60,521 nt of DNA, from contig JAFZOW010000011.1 in assembly GCA_017552715.1 (NCBI GenBank), positions 1-60,521 on the forward strand, written 5' to 3'. A program made the position numbers and the translations under genes. Shown here in pieces: positions 1-7,975 of the stretch. This DNA is from Lachnospiraceae bacterium. GTDB lineage: Bacteria > Bacillota > Clostridia > Lachnospirales > Lachnospiraceae. The notes under the pieces are model-generated. The model ran no database searches and was not told the DNA's origin. It saw only the letters and a program-made list of their open reading frames with translations. Each line of letters begins with the position of its first letter. The first letter of the stretch is position 1.

Positions 1-61
1 AAGATATAGTATAATCACCTTGTAAAATTTTGTTTAGTCGCATAAACTTATTTTACAGCAG

Positions 62-95
62 AAACCAGGCTTTTCATAGTCTGGTTTTTGTTTTT
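62..95 (+). terminator. Rho-independent terminator of an upstream plus-strand unit
   Basis: A 7-bp stem (AAACCAG at 62-68 with CTGGTTT at 81-87) is followed by a T-rich run to about position 95. It would end a plus-strand transcript entering from outside the window. Nothing else in 1-61 could be assigned; a TATAGTATAAT string at 5-15 is promoter-like but has no visible gene behind it. Confidence 0.55.
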
Positions 96-102
96 GGGGA
101 AT

Positions 103-138
103 AAAAAAAGAGCTGCCACACCAATTTAGTGCGACAGC
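103..138 (-). terminator. Rho-independent terminator of the dnaD-dnaI-prs operon
   Basis: Read on the minus strand, GCTGTCGCAC (138-129) pairs with GTGTGGCAGC (121-112), a 10-bp stem with two G-U wobbles, followed by TC and seven T residues (down to 103). It lies just past the prs stop codon, so it should end the three-gene minus-strand transcript. Confidence 0.7.
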
Positions 139-147
139 CCCGTTTTT

Positions 148-1341
148 TTATTCTCCGTTCTGTTCCTTTTTGTATTTCGTGATAAGCGTCTGTATCCTCT
201 CGCTGGGATCCAGCAGATCACTTATGGAAGTATCGTGGTTCAGAGTATCAATGATATAGGCGATGTATTTACTGAGGTCGCAGCTGATATACCATTCGCG
301 TTCAAGAAGCTCCGGGCTCTGGTAGATCAGATTAGTGGTGAGCACCTTGGTGAACACGCCTTCTTTGTTTGCTTCATCAAAGCGATCCAGACCGCTGGAG
401 AAAAGGCCGAAGGTGGTGAAGCAGAAGATACGTCTTGCTTTGCGCTTCTTCAGTTCCCGCGCCACGTCCAGCATACTGTCACCGGAAGCGATCATGTCGT
501 CTACGATGATCATATCCTTGCCTTCCACATCCGTGCCCAGGAATTCGTGGGCTACGATGGGATTGCGGCCGTTCACGATCTTGGAATAATCACGGCGTTT
601 GTAGAACATACCTACATCCAGTCCCAGCACGTTGGCCATGTAGATGGCTCTGCTCATGGCTCCTTCATCCGGGCTGATGATCATCATATGCTGCGAGTCG
701 ATCTGCAGGTCTTTAATATTCTTGCACAGGGCCTTGATGAACTGGTAAGCCGGCTGTACGGTCTCGAAACCACTTAAGGGGATGGCGTTCTGCACCCGGG
801 GGTCGTGGGCGTCAAAGGTGATGATGTTTTCCACACCCATGCTCACCAGTTCCTGCAGGGCGATGGCGCAGTCCAGGGATTCCCGCTGTGTACGCTTGTG
901 CTGACGGCTTTCATAAAGGAAGGGCATGATCACCGTGATACGCCTTGCCTTTCCTCCCAGTGCGGCGATGACACGTTTCAGATCCTGATAGTGGTCATCC
1001 GGAGACATGTGGTTGACCTGGCCGAAGTGTGAATAGGTCAGGCTGTGGTTGCAGACATCCACCATGATGTACAGGTCATGGCCGCGTACGGACTCCATCA
1101 GTATGCCTTTTCCTTCACCGGAACCGAAGCGGGGGATCCTGGCTTTTACGATATAGCTGTCTCTCTTGTAGCCGGAGAAGGCCAGTGTGTCAGCATGTTC
1201 GTTTTCCCGCTCGGTACGCCACTTTACCAGATAGTAGTCCACCTTTTCCCCAAGGGTGTGGCAGCTTTCCAGCGGAATGATGCCTAGGGATCCTACGGGA
1301 ATAGTGTCCAGGTTGCGGACTTCGTCTTTTGGACTTGACAT
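148..1341 (-). CDS. prs: Ribose-phosphate pyrophosphokinase (PRPP synthetase)
   Basis: Makes phosphoribosyl pyrophosphate from ribose 5-phosphate and ATP, the entry to purine, pyrimidine, NAD, histidine and tryptophan synthesis. The C-terminal half has the PRPP-binding loop VDDMIASGDS at about residue 280 and the FDAHDPR segment typical of the family. At about 397 residues it is longer than the usual 310-320-residue bacterial enzyme, a long form I associate with Lachnospiraceae relatives. I chose the ATG at 1341 because AGAGAGG sits about 8 nt upstream; a GTG at 1365 overlaps the stop of the upstream dnaI-like gene by 4 nt and would add 8 residues. It is the last gene of a minus-strand operon with two replication genes, so PRPP supply may be co-expressed with replication initiation. 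Function is secure; the start is less so. Confidence 0.93.
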   Translation of the reverse strand: MSSPKDEVRNLDTIPVGSLGIIPLESCHTLGEKVDYYLVKWRTERENEHADTLAFSGYKRDSYIVKARIPRFGSGEGKGILMESVRGHDLYIMVDVCNHSLTYSHFGQVNHMSPDDHYQDLKRVIAALGGKARRITVIMPFLYESRQHKRTQRESLDCAIALQELVSMGVENIITFDAHDPRVQNAIPLSGFETVQPAYQFIKALCKNIKDLQIDSQHMMIISPDEGAMSRAIYMANVLGLDVGMFYKRRDYSKIVNGRNPIVAHEFLGTDVEGKDMIIVDDMIASGDSMLDVARELKKRKARRIFCFTTFGLFSSGLDRFDEANKEGVFTKVLTTNLIYQSPELLEREWYISCDLSKYIAYIIDTLNHDTSISDLLDPSERIQTLITKYKKEQNGE

Positions 1342-1361
1342 GCTCAGAACCTCTCTTTCTT

Positions 1362-2351
1362 TCACGCGCTTTGGTAGGTTTTTTCTATTTTACGTTGAAG
1401 TCTGATATCCCTGCCGCTTAAACGGCAGATGGTGCAGTTTTCCATGAGCCGGGAGAACAGCCGGTCGCTGTAACGCTGCCGGATCTGTTCCAGATCCAGG
1501 TTCGTGGAAATGATATAGGAGCGACGGTTCAATCCGCGCTCATTCAGTATATGGAAGAGCTGGGACAGTGTAAAGTCGTTGGTCAGCTCGGTGCCGAGGT
1601 CGTCGATGATCAGCAGATCCGAGCCGAAGAGCCGCTCATAAAAACTGTCCTGTTTCTCCCGGTTGCGTTCATTCGCTACGGCATAAACGGATTTGAAGAG
1701 CTGTTCCGCACTGAAGTATATGATGGAATGTCCGCTCTTTAAGAGTTCATCCGCGACGCAGTCGGAGAGAAAACTCTTTCCGCTGCCTACTGTACCATAA
1801 AAAAGAAGATTTTGGTAGTCCGTATCGAAATCGGATATAAAATTTTTACATGCGGCCACTGCCGTATCAAAAGCCTTCAGATCCTCCCCGCTGTAGTAAT
1901 CCCTGCGCAGGAGGGAGAAATTGTTTTCCCGCAGTATGTCGCGTATGCGGGAGGCTTCGTAGAGGGGCTCCAGCTCCAGCTGCTTAAAGCAGCTGCATTT
2001 TTCGCCGTCGATAAAGCCGGTATCACGGCATTTTTCGCAATGGTAATGAAGCTTTAAGTGGTCTGCGGCATAGCCGTGCTCCGCAAGCAGGGAGCTTTTT
2101 TTCTCCCTGAGCTGTGAAATGTCCGAACGAAGCTGTTTGAGCCGCTCCTCCCTTGCTTCGGGATCCTCCAGTTCGATCAGCGCACGGCTGCATTCCATGG
2201 AAAGATCGGCGATGCGCCGCTCCAGCTCGCGATATTCGGGGATACGGCTGTATACCTCCTCCCTCCGGGCACGCAAGGCGTACTCGTTTTCGCGCTGGCG
2301 CTCCTCATAGATGCGCCGGAACTTTTCGAATTCTTCGTTCTTCAGTGCCAT
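1362..2351 (-). CDS. DnaI/DnaC-type replicative helicase loader ATPase
   Basis: An AAA+ ATPase expected to load the replicative helicase at the origin. Residues 1-100 are rich in Arg/Glu and probably coiled coil. A metal-binding cluster follows (C105, C108, C119, C121), then the ATPase core with Walker A GTVGSGKS at 186-193 and Walker B LLIIDD near 246-251. The zinc cluster plus AAA+ layout matches Firmicute DnaI/DnaC rather than the IstB partner of transposases, and no transposase is nearby. It starts 1 nt after the stop of the dnaD-like gene and overlaps a possible prs start by 4 nt, so the three genes are probably translationally coupled. Confidence 0.88.
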   Translation of the reverse strand: MALKNEEFEKFRRIYEERQRENEYALRARREEVYSRIPEYRELERRIADLSMECSRALIELEDPEAREERLKQLRSDISQLREKKSSLLAEHGYAADHLKLHYHCEKCRDTGFIDGEKCSCFKQLELEPLYEASRIRDILRENNFSLLRRDYYSGEDLKAFDTAVAACKNFISDFDTDYQNLLFYGTVGSGKSFLSDCVADELLKSGHSIIYFSAEQLFKSVYAVANERNREKQDSFYERLFGSDLLIIDDLGTELTNDFTLSQLFHILNERGLNRRSYIISTNLDLEQIRQRYSDRLFSRLMENCTICRLSGRDIRLQRKIEKTYQSA

Positions 2352-2352
2352 A

Positions 2353-3585
2353 TCAGCTGTTATTGACTAACTTTCTCTCCAGCTCGGAGAAGTCGTAATC
2401 CTGTTGTTCGATATTGTTGAATGCGGTACGGGATGCGTTCCGGGAGGGCGCGGAGGAGACAGCGCCGGGCTTGTAGCCGGCCCGGAAGGCTTCATCGGCA
2501 GCAGCCACATCCTTCATATTCTTTACGCCTTTATCGTGCCACTGTTTTAAGATGGTCTCCACATAGGGGAAACGGTTGGCATCCACAGCCAGTACGGCTC
2601 TGCCGCAGGCTTCTTCGATGACCTCCATGGGGAAGGCATAGGTAGTGAGCCAGCGGCGCATGAAGCGCTGTTCCTGGGGTGCGGGACTGCCGCTGCGGCC
2701 CAGAAGGCTCATGATGTGCTTGAATTCCCGGTCGGGGATGTCTCCCTCCTGATGCCGGGCTTCCGATACGGTACTTATACCCTGCTCGGCCCAGGCCATG
2801 GCGGTGGCTTCAATATAGTGGAAACTGCTCTGGCCTTTTTCGACACAGTACTGCAGCAGATAATCGATCAGTTCTCCGGAAAAGCCCAGTCCTTCGGAGA
2901 AGAACACCAGGCTGCGGATCTGAGTGGGGCTTAAGGGACGGCCGATATACTGCTGGGCTGCCGTAAGTATCCAGGAGGTGTCGGGAGAGTTCTTGAACTC
3001 CCGCAGATCGTCCAGCCGGTAAGCGGCTTTGCAGGCCTCCGGATCGGGGAGACCGTCGGGACGGACCCTGCTTTCAACAGAAGCTTCTTCCGCATCTTCC
3101 ACGTCGGCAGAGAAGGCTGTCTGTCCGTTGCGCTCCGTATGGAGGCGGACAGGCTCACTGTCAGCCGTATCGGCAGCAGCGGTACGGGAGCTGGTGCGCT
3201 TTTCCGTGTTATCGGCTGTATCGGCGCCGCTTACGGCTACTTCGCGCAGTACCGCCGGAGTATCCAGCAGGGCCAGACGTATCCCCAGGAGCTGGTCGCC
3301 GAAATAATCGTCTCCGGCTGCCTTTTTGGCGCGGTCCACCGAAAGGGTGAGCACGCCGCGACGCTCCCAGTATTTCAGAGCACGCAGGATGTCTTTTTCT
3401 GAATAGTTGAGTTTATCCGCCAGTTCGGAAAGGTCTGCACAGCCTCCGGAGGAGACGGTGCGCAGAAGGCACAGGTAAAGCTTGATCTGTGCGTCATTGG
3501 CATCTTTCATGTAAAAGTCGATAAAAGTGTTGGAAAGCAGTGTCATATTACTGCTTCCGTCGATGCTCAGCTTGATGTTCTCCAT
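2353..3585 (-). CDS. DnaD-domain replication initiation protein
   Basis: A probable primosomal protein that remodels origin DNA and helps recruit helicase with the loader encoded next to it. A winged-helix-like N-terminus (about residues 1-90) is followed by an acidic, low-complexity linker (about 115-185) and two DnaD/DnaB-type helical domains. Each carries the family's Y-x3-[IA]-x3-W pattern, seen as YIEATAMAW and YVETILKQW. The start ATG at 3585 is preceded by AGGCGG. The domain order (winged helix, two DDBH2-like repeats) fits either DnaD or DnaB (helicase co-loader), so I leave the symbol blank. It is the first gene of the operon and sits behind a promoter flanked by DnaA boxes. Confidence 0.85.
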   Translation of the reverse strand: MENIKLSIDGSSNMTLLSNTFIDFYMKDANDAQIKLYLCLLRTVSSGGCADLSELADKLNYSEKDILRALKYWERRGVLTLSVDRAKKAAGDDYFGDQLLGIRLALLDTPAVLREVAVSGADTADNTEKRTSSRTAAADTADSEPVRLHTERNGQTAFSADVEDAEEASVESRVRPDGLPDPEACKAAYRLDDLREFKNSPDTSWILTAAQQYIGRPLSPTQIRSLVFFSEGLGFSGELIDYLLQYCVEKGQSSFHYIEATAMAWAEQGISTVSEARHQEGDIPDREFKHIMSLLGRSGSPAPQEQRFMRRWLTTYAFPMEVIEEACGRAVLAVDANRFPYVETILKQWHDKGVKNMKDVAAADEAFRAGYKPGAVSSAPSRNASRTAFNNIEQQDYDFSELERKLVNNS

Positions 3586-3630
3586 TTAGATGAACCGCCT
3601 GTTTTCATTTTCTTTGGGATTGCATAGTGA

Positions 3631-3658
3631 AGTATAGCAAAGAAACGGGGAAAATCAA
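3631..3658 (-). promoter_or_regulatory. Sigma-A promoter of the dnaD-dnaI-prs operon
   Basis: On the minus strand, TTGATT (3658-3653) and TATACT (3636-3631) are separated by 16 bp. The predicted start lies about 40 nt before the dnaD-like ATG at 3585. A DnaA-box cluster ends 8 bp upstream of the -35 element. Confidence 0.65.
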
Positions 3659-3665
3659 TACTCCG

Positions 3666-3729
3666 CTATCCACAAGTCCATATACAATGGGGCTTTCAGC
3701 CGTTGTGGATAAGGTGGATAAGTGGATAA
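3666..3729. promoter_or_regulatory. Cluster of four DnaA-box-like sites
   Basis: TGTGGATAA at 3704-3712 is a perfect complement of the consensus TTATCCACA. It is followed head-to-tail by GGTGGATAA (3713-3721) and AGTGGATAA (3721-3729), each one base off consensus. CTATCCACA at 3666-3674, also one base off, faces the other way. The cluster sits directly upstream of the dnaD promoter, which suggests DnaA control of helicase-loader expression. A replication origin is less likely because dnaA/dnaN and an obvious AT-rich unwinding element are absent. Confidence 0.65.
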
Positions 3730-3796
3730 AGAGATCAAAACCTTGCCTGAAAGGCGGAAAAGATATGAACAAAAACTTGTTCACATCTGATCGGTC

Positions 3797-4669
3797 TCAT
3801 TCTTCCCCGGGATTGACATGTATCATGACATGCTTTACTTTAGGAAAGTTTTTTTCTACATTATCATGCACGTTTTCGGCGATGGAATGGGCTTCCAGCA
3901 GTGATATATCCCGTTTTACGGCGATCTCCAGATCGATGTAGATCTTGCTGCCGAACTGCCTTGTACGGAGCATGTCGATCTTCTGTACCCCGGGCTGTCC
4001 GTCCACAAAAGCACGGACCTTCTGTTCAAAGGCATTGTCGCAGGAGGTATCCAGCATTTTGTTAAGGGAGTCCTGAAAGATATCGAAGGAGACCTTGAGG
4101 ATAAGGGCACATATGAGGATGCTGGCGATGGGATCCATGATGGTAAAGCCCAGCCGGGCCATCCCTATACCTATAAAGGAACCTACGGATGAGATGGCAT
4201 CCGAACGGTGATGCCAGGCATCGGCCTTAAAGGCGGCGGAATCCAGCCTTTTGGCATAGTACATGGTATACCAGAACATGCCTTCCTTTACGAGGATGGA
4301 CACGATGGCGGCGATCAGGGGGAGCAGGGTGGGGATCTGGATGGAATCCCTTTCGAATGCCAGTTTCCGTATGCCGCTGTAGCCGATCCCGAGTCCGGTC
4401 CCCGCAAGAAGGAGCCCCAGGATCAGGGACGCGACGCATTCCAGCCTTTCATGGCCATAGGGGTGCTCCTCGTCCTCTTTGACCCGGGACATGCGCACTC
4501 CGATATAGGCGACCAGCGTGGCAAATACGTCGGACAGGGAATGGACGGCATCCGATACCATGGCACCGGAATGCCCCAGTAGTCCTGCCAGCAGCTTAAA
4601 GGCAGCCAGCAGCACATTTCCGAGGATACCGACTTTGGAGAGTTTTTTGAAGATCTTCTGTTCGTTCAT
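3797..4669 (-). CDS. Cation diffusion facilitator (CDF) divalent metal exporter
   Basis: Exports divalent metal ions (zinc, manganese, iron or cobalt) across the cytoplasmic membrane in exchange for protons. About six membrane helices fill residues 10-200, and a cytoplasmic metal-sensing domain follows. The intramembrane metal-site pairs of the family are visible: DAVHSLSD (helix 2) and DAWHHRSD (helix 5). The C-terminal domain ends in VKHVMIHVNP, typical of the ferredoxin-like cytoplasmic domain. Its length (290 aa) is normal. It is a single gene with its own promoter, diverging from the antiporter. The HxxxD form of the second site is common in Mn/Zn/Fe-type members; the metal cannot be fixed by eye. 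Confidence 0.92.
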   Translation of the reverse strand: MNEQKIFKKLSKVGILGNVLLAAFKLLAGLLGHSGAMVSDAVHSLSDVFATLVAYIGVRMSRVKEDEEHPYGHERLECVASLILGLLLAGTGLGIGYSGIRKLAFERDSIQIPTLLPLIAAIVSILVKEGMFWYTMYYAKRLDSAAFKADAWHHRSDAISSVGSFIGIGMARLGFTIMDPIASILICALILKVSFDIFQDSLNKMLDTSCDNAFEQKVRAFVDGQPGVQKIDMLRTRQFGSKIYIDLEIAVKRDISLLEAHSIAENVHDNVEKNFPKVKHVMIHVNPGEE

Positions 4670-4718
4670 CTTGCGCTTCCGGTCCGGGTCTCAGGTGTTT
4701 GTGTTGTGTTATATAATA

Positions 4719-4747
4719 ATCATAACACTCTCCCTCCGGCTTGTCAA
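4719..4747 (-). promoter_or_regulatory. Sigma-A promoter of the CDF gene
   Basis: On the minus strand, a perfect TTGACA (4747-4742) is followed after 17 bp by TATGAT (4724-4719). The predicted start is near 4712, giving a leader of about 40 nt before the ATG at 4669, with a weak CGGAAG ribosome site. Confidence 0.8.
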
Positions 4748-4768
4748 ACCGGGGGAGCTTCCAACGAA

Positions 4769-4797
4769 TTGACCCGGAGGGGAAAAACATGTATAAT
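4769..4797 (+). promoter_or_regulatory. Sigma-A promoter immediately before the antiporter start
   Basis: TTGACC (4769-4774), a 17-bp spacer and a perfect TATAAT (4792-4797). The expected transcription start (about 4803-4805) coincides with the ATG at 4805, so the mRNA would have no leader. The GGAGGGG at 4777-4783 lies inside the spacer and would not be transcribed. Confidence 0.65.
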
Positions 4798-4804
4798 TTC
4801 AATT

Positions 4805-6109
4805 ATGAACATAATGTTGTTTCTTATCATTATTTTGGCATACATCGTCTGTATCGGCACTTTAAACGAGAGGATTTTCCGTCTCCAGAGTGATATAGCA
4901 CTGATCTTCTTTTCCCTCCTTCTGTCCCTCCTGCTCCTCATAGCCAGGTTCATCTTTCCCGACGCCGGCATCAGTTCCTGGATCGGCAGTCTGGGGGATT
5001 TCGGTTTCCGGGAATACCTGATGGACGGGATGCTGTGCTTCATGCTCTTTGCGGGAGCCAGCAAGGTCAATATGGGAAAGTTCAGAAAGAACATACGTGC
5101 CATCTCTCTTCTGGCCCTCCTTACCACGCTGATCTCGTCCTTCCTGTACGGCGCACTGTTTTACATTATTGCGCTGGTCCTCCGTCTTCCCATGGACATA
5201 TGGATGTGCATACTTCTGGGCTGCGTGGTCTCTCCCACGGATCCCATTGCCGCCACGGGCATACTCAACAAGATAGGGCTATCCAAGAATGTGTGCTCCG
5301 TTATAGAAAATGAGTCACTGTTTAATGACGGTACGGGTGTAACCCTCTTCATATTTGTACGTTCCCTGATCGTCCACAGCTCTGACAGTAATTTTGCGGT
5401 GCTCATGTTAAAAGAGATCGGCGGAGCGGTGGCCGTGGCCCTGCTGGTTTCCATCCCGCTCTTTGCGCTCATGAAGCTTACCCGGGACCCGGTACGCTAT
5501 ATACTGATCTCCCTTCTGGATGTTTCTTCCGTATATATGATATGTGAACACTTCGGCTTTTCGGGAGTCATCGCCTCCGTGGTGTGCGGCATGTTCTTCT
5601 CCTATTCCATGGAAAAGATGAAACGTACCGTTACCGTGGTGGATCCGGGGAATTTTTACGAGGATTTCTGGGAGATCCTGGAGAGCATACTGAATTCCGT
5701 ACTTTTTGTAATGATCGGCCTGCTGGTGCTGAACATGAAGCTCAGCCCCTATGCTCCGCTGATCATTCCTCTGGCCCTGCTCATCCTCATCTTTTCACGG
5801 GGAACCGGGGTGCTGGTGAGTACCGTGCTTACGGGCAAACATATCCCCGGGAATTACAGCCTTCGGGAATTTGTCATACTGATGACCTGGTCGGCGCTGA
5901 AGGGAGGCCTTTCCATGGCGCTGGCAATAGAGACTGCGGAATATCTTCCGGAGCCGGTATATCAGATCTTTTCCAATGTTGCCTATACGACCATATTCTT
6001 TACTGTACTGGTACAGGGTTTGACTATTAAACGCGTTTACTTTGCGCTGGAAAAGCAGAAGGCGGTAAGGCTTACCCGCAGGAACAAAGCAGAAAGGACA
6101 GAGTCATGA
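4805..6109 (+). CDS. CPA1-family Na+(K+)/H+ antiporter
   Basis: A proton-coupled monovalent cation exchanger for pH, sodium or potassium balance. About 12 membrane helices span the protein. The family signatures SPTDPIAATGI and ENESLFNDGTGV are present, the latter holding the ND pair of NhaP-type exchangers. I chose ATG 4805 because the protein then begins directly in the first membrane helix; the open frame extends upstream to 4706 but those residues are unlike the family and lie across the promoter. The stop overlaps the next gene's ATG (ATGA, 6106-6109), so exchanger and TrkA-type subunit are probably made together. Confidence 0.88.
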   Translation: MNIMLFLIIILAYIVCIGTLNERIFRLQSDIALIFFSLLLSLLLLIARFIFPDAGISSWIGSLGDFGFREYLMDGMLCFMLFAGASKVNMGKFRKNIRAISLLALLTTLISSFLYGALFYIIALVLRLPMDIWMCILLGCVVSPTDPIAATGILNKIGLSKNVCSVIENESLFNDGTGVTLFIFVRSLIVHSSDSNFAVLMLKEIGGAVAVALLVSIPLFALMKLTRDPVRYILISLLDVSSVYMICEHFGFSGVIASVVCGMFFSYSMEKMKRTVTVVDPGNFYEDFWEILESILNSVLFVMIGLLVLNMKLSPYAPLIIPLALLILIFSRGTGVLVSTVLTGKHIPGNYSLREFVILMTWSALKGGLSMALAIETAEYLPEPVYQIFSNVAYTTIFFTVLVQGLTIKRVYFALEKQKAVRLTRRNKAERTES

Positions 6110-7473
6110 AGATCATCATCGTCGGATTTGGTCAGACAGGAAATCTGCTGATCTCTTCTCTGGCAAGCGAGAATTTCGATGTGGTAGTGATCGATAAGGA
6201 TCGTGCTGCCATAGAAACGGTCACCGACAAATACAATGTTAACGGTGTGGTGGGCAGCGGTGCATCCCGGGAGACCCTGCTCAAAGCGGGAGCGGATACC
6301 GCGGATGCCATTGTGGCACTGACCCATATCGACGAGATCAATCTCTTAAGCTGCATGCAGGCCAAGGCGCTGGGAACCCGTTTTGCCGCCGCCCGTATCC
6401 TGCAGCCGGATTTCCTGAGCGAGGCGGAGGAATTAAAGAAGCAGTACAGTATCGACTTCTTTATGAAGCCCCGCAGGGATATCGCGGAAGAGATCTGCCG
6501 TAATATGGGTATGCCCGGCTTTACCAAACTGGAAGGCTTCTGGGGTAATAAAGTCCAGCTCCTGAGCATGAATGTTCTGGATGACAGCGTTCTGAACGGG
6601 CGTACCCTTATCGATATCAAGAAGTCACTGAAGCTGGATATCCTGATCATCAGTGTTATCAGGGGAGGAAAGCTCTATATCCCCCGAGGGGATTTTGTGA
6701 TACGCAGCGGGGACGGGATCAACGTTGCCGTGGCGAAAAAAGATCTGGAGGAGTCTTTGCTGAAGCTGGGGATAAAACGCAGTAAGGCTAAAAAGATCGT
6801 TATCGTCGGGGGGAGCAATACCTGCATCTATCTGCTGGATCTGCTTAAGAAAGACAGGGGCGGTATCACGATACTGGAACAGGACAGCACCCGCTGCAGG
6901 CAGCTGATGGAGAAATATCCCGACATCAATGTGGCTTATGCCGGAGGAGGGACACTGGAAGTCCTGGAGGAGGAGCGTGTTTCCGAAGCCGACGTGATGA
7001 TATCCCTGACGGATAATGACGAGACCAATCTGGTGGTGAGCATGTATGCCTGGTCCTGCAATATCCCTTCCATCATCACCCGGGTGGACCGGCCGGAGCA
7101 TCTGAAGCTCCTTCACAAGGTCAATATCGATATCACGGTCTCACCTGCGGAATCTTCGGCCTTAAGGGCTCTGCGTTTCCTTCTCAGCCATGAAGCGGAA
7201 GATGCCGGCAAGGATATGGGTAAATTCTATCTTCTGGCGGACGGGATGGCTGAGATCATCGAGTTTACCGCCGGTGATGATTTCAAAAGCCTGGATAAAG
7301 CCTTCAGTGACAAGGCTTTCCGTCTGAAGAAGGATGTGCTGGTCACAGCCATACTGCGGGATGATGAGCTCATCATCCCTTCCGGAAGTACCTCTGTTAA
7401 AAAAGGGGATCATGTGATCATCACGTCCTCGAGAAAGAATCATATCCGCAGCTTAAACGAGATCCTGTCGTAG
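6106..7473 (+). CDS. TrkA-type NAD-binding regulatory subunit of a K+/cation transporter
   Basis: A cytoplasmic ring-forming regulator that gates potassium or cation transporters in response to nucleotides. It is the double-length form: RCK/TrkA-N (about 1-130), TrkA-C (about 150-225), a second TrkA-N (about 227-350) and a second TrkA-C (about 370-455). The first Rossmann motif GFGQTG is intact; the second reads GGSNTC and is degenerate. A TrkH/KtrB channel is the usual partner, but here the gene overlaps a CPA1 antiporter by 4 nt and no channel gene is visible. It may therefore regulate the antiporter, or serve a TrkH encoded elsewhere. Confidence 0.88.
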   Translation: MKIIIVGFGQTGNLLISSLASENFDVVVIDKDRAAIETVTDKYNVNGVVGSGASRETLLKAGADTADAIVALTHIDEINLLSCMQAKALGTRFAAARILQPDFLSEAEELKKQYSIDFFMKPRRDIAEEICRNMGMPGFTKLEGFWGNKVQLLSMNVLDDSVLNGRTLIDIKKSLKLDILIISVIRGGKLYIPRGDFVIRSGDGINVAVAKKDLEESLLKLGIKRSKAKKIVIVGGSNTCIYLLDLLKKDRGGITILEQDSTRCRQLMEKYPDINVAYAGGGTLEVLEEERVSEADVMISLTDNDETNLVVSMYAWSCNIPSIITRVDRPEHLKLLHKVNIDITVSPAESSALRALRFLLSHEAEDAGKDMGKFYLLADGMAEIIEFTAGDDFKSLDKAFSDKAFRLKKDVLVTAILRDDELIIPSGSTSVKKGDHVIITSSRKNHIRSLNEILS

Positions 7474-7503
7474 AAAATGGCGAAAAAAACAGCGGTATTT
7501 AAC

Positions 7504-7532
7504 TTGCATGAGAGCATATTATGTGGTATGAT
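7504..7532 (+). promoter_or_regulatory. Sigma-A promoter of the HU gene
   Basis: TTGCAT (7504-7509), a 17-bp spacer and TATGAT (7527-7532). The leader is about 40 nt and contains GGGGAGGA ahead of the HU start, consistent with strong expression of an abundant chromosomal protein. Confidence 0.75.
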
Positions 7533-7578
7533 ACCGTTGTTGTAAAAAAAACCACTATATATGGGGAGGACCATTCAA

Positions 7579-7863
7579 ATGAACAGAGCAGAATTAGTAG
7601 ATGCAATGGCTAAAGAAGCCGGCCTGACCAAGGTTGACGCCGAGAAGGCACTGAAGGCTTTCACGAACACCGTTTCCAAGGAGCTGAAGAAGAAGGGTAA
7701 GGTACAGCTCGTAGGCTTCGGAACCTTCGAGACCTCCAAGAGAGCAGCCCGCAAGGGTAAGAACCCTGCAACCGGCGAGGCGATCAAGATCCCGGCAGCT
7801 ACGGTTCCCAAGTTCAAGGCCGGCAAGGCGCTGAAAGATCTGGTCAACGGGGCTAAGAAGTAA
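7579..7863 (+). CDS. HU-family DNA-binding protein
   Basis: A small basic histone-like dimer that bends and compacts DNA. The 94-residue product is full length and has the HU core (VGFGTFE then the DNA-binding arm with RKGKNPATGE and the conserved proline in KIPA), ending in a Lys-rich tail. ATG 7579 is chosen over the in-frame ATG at 7561 because GGGGAGGA lies 9 nt upstream and family members begin at MNRAELV. It is a single-gene unit with its own promoter and a strong terminator. Codon use is noticeably biased (many AAG, CTG, GTT), typical of high expression. Confidence 0.97.
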   Translation: MNRAELVDAMAKEAGLTKVDAEKALKAFTNTVSKELKKKGKVQLVGFGTFETSKRAARKGKNPATGEAIKIPAATVPKFKAGKALKDLVNGAKK

Positions 7864-7887
7864 TCACTGAAGAGAAAAGATCAGGAA

Positions 7888-7920
7888 AAGAAGCGGGGCG
7901 CTTGCCTCGCTTCTTTGTTA
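7888..7920 (+). terminator. Rho-independent terminator after HU
   Basis: A 12-bp stem (AAGAAGCGGGGC at 7888-7899 with GCCTCGCTTCTT at 7904-7915, one G-U pair) has a GCTT loop and a short T-rich tail. Confidence 0.75.
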
Positions 7921-7975
7921 AAGAGGGAAAAACAGGCCATATTGCCTCGGTTCGGATCGGAGAAGGACAGGGATA

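Noticed and set aside
3765-3785. TGAACAA/TTGTTCA palindrome as a terminator of the CDF gene
   Set aside because: The stem is only 7 bp, A+T-rich and has no T run on the relevant strand.
3600-3796. Chromosomal replication origin
   Set aside because: DnaA boxes are present but there is no dnaA/dnaN, no clear AT-rich unwinding element, and the boxes abut a promoter; a regulatory role is simpler. Whole-genome GC skew would decide.
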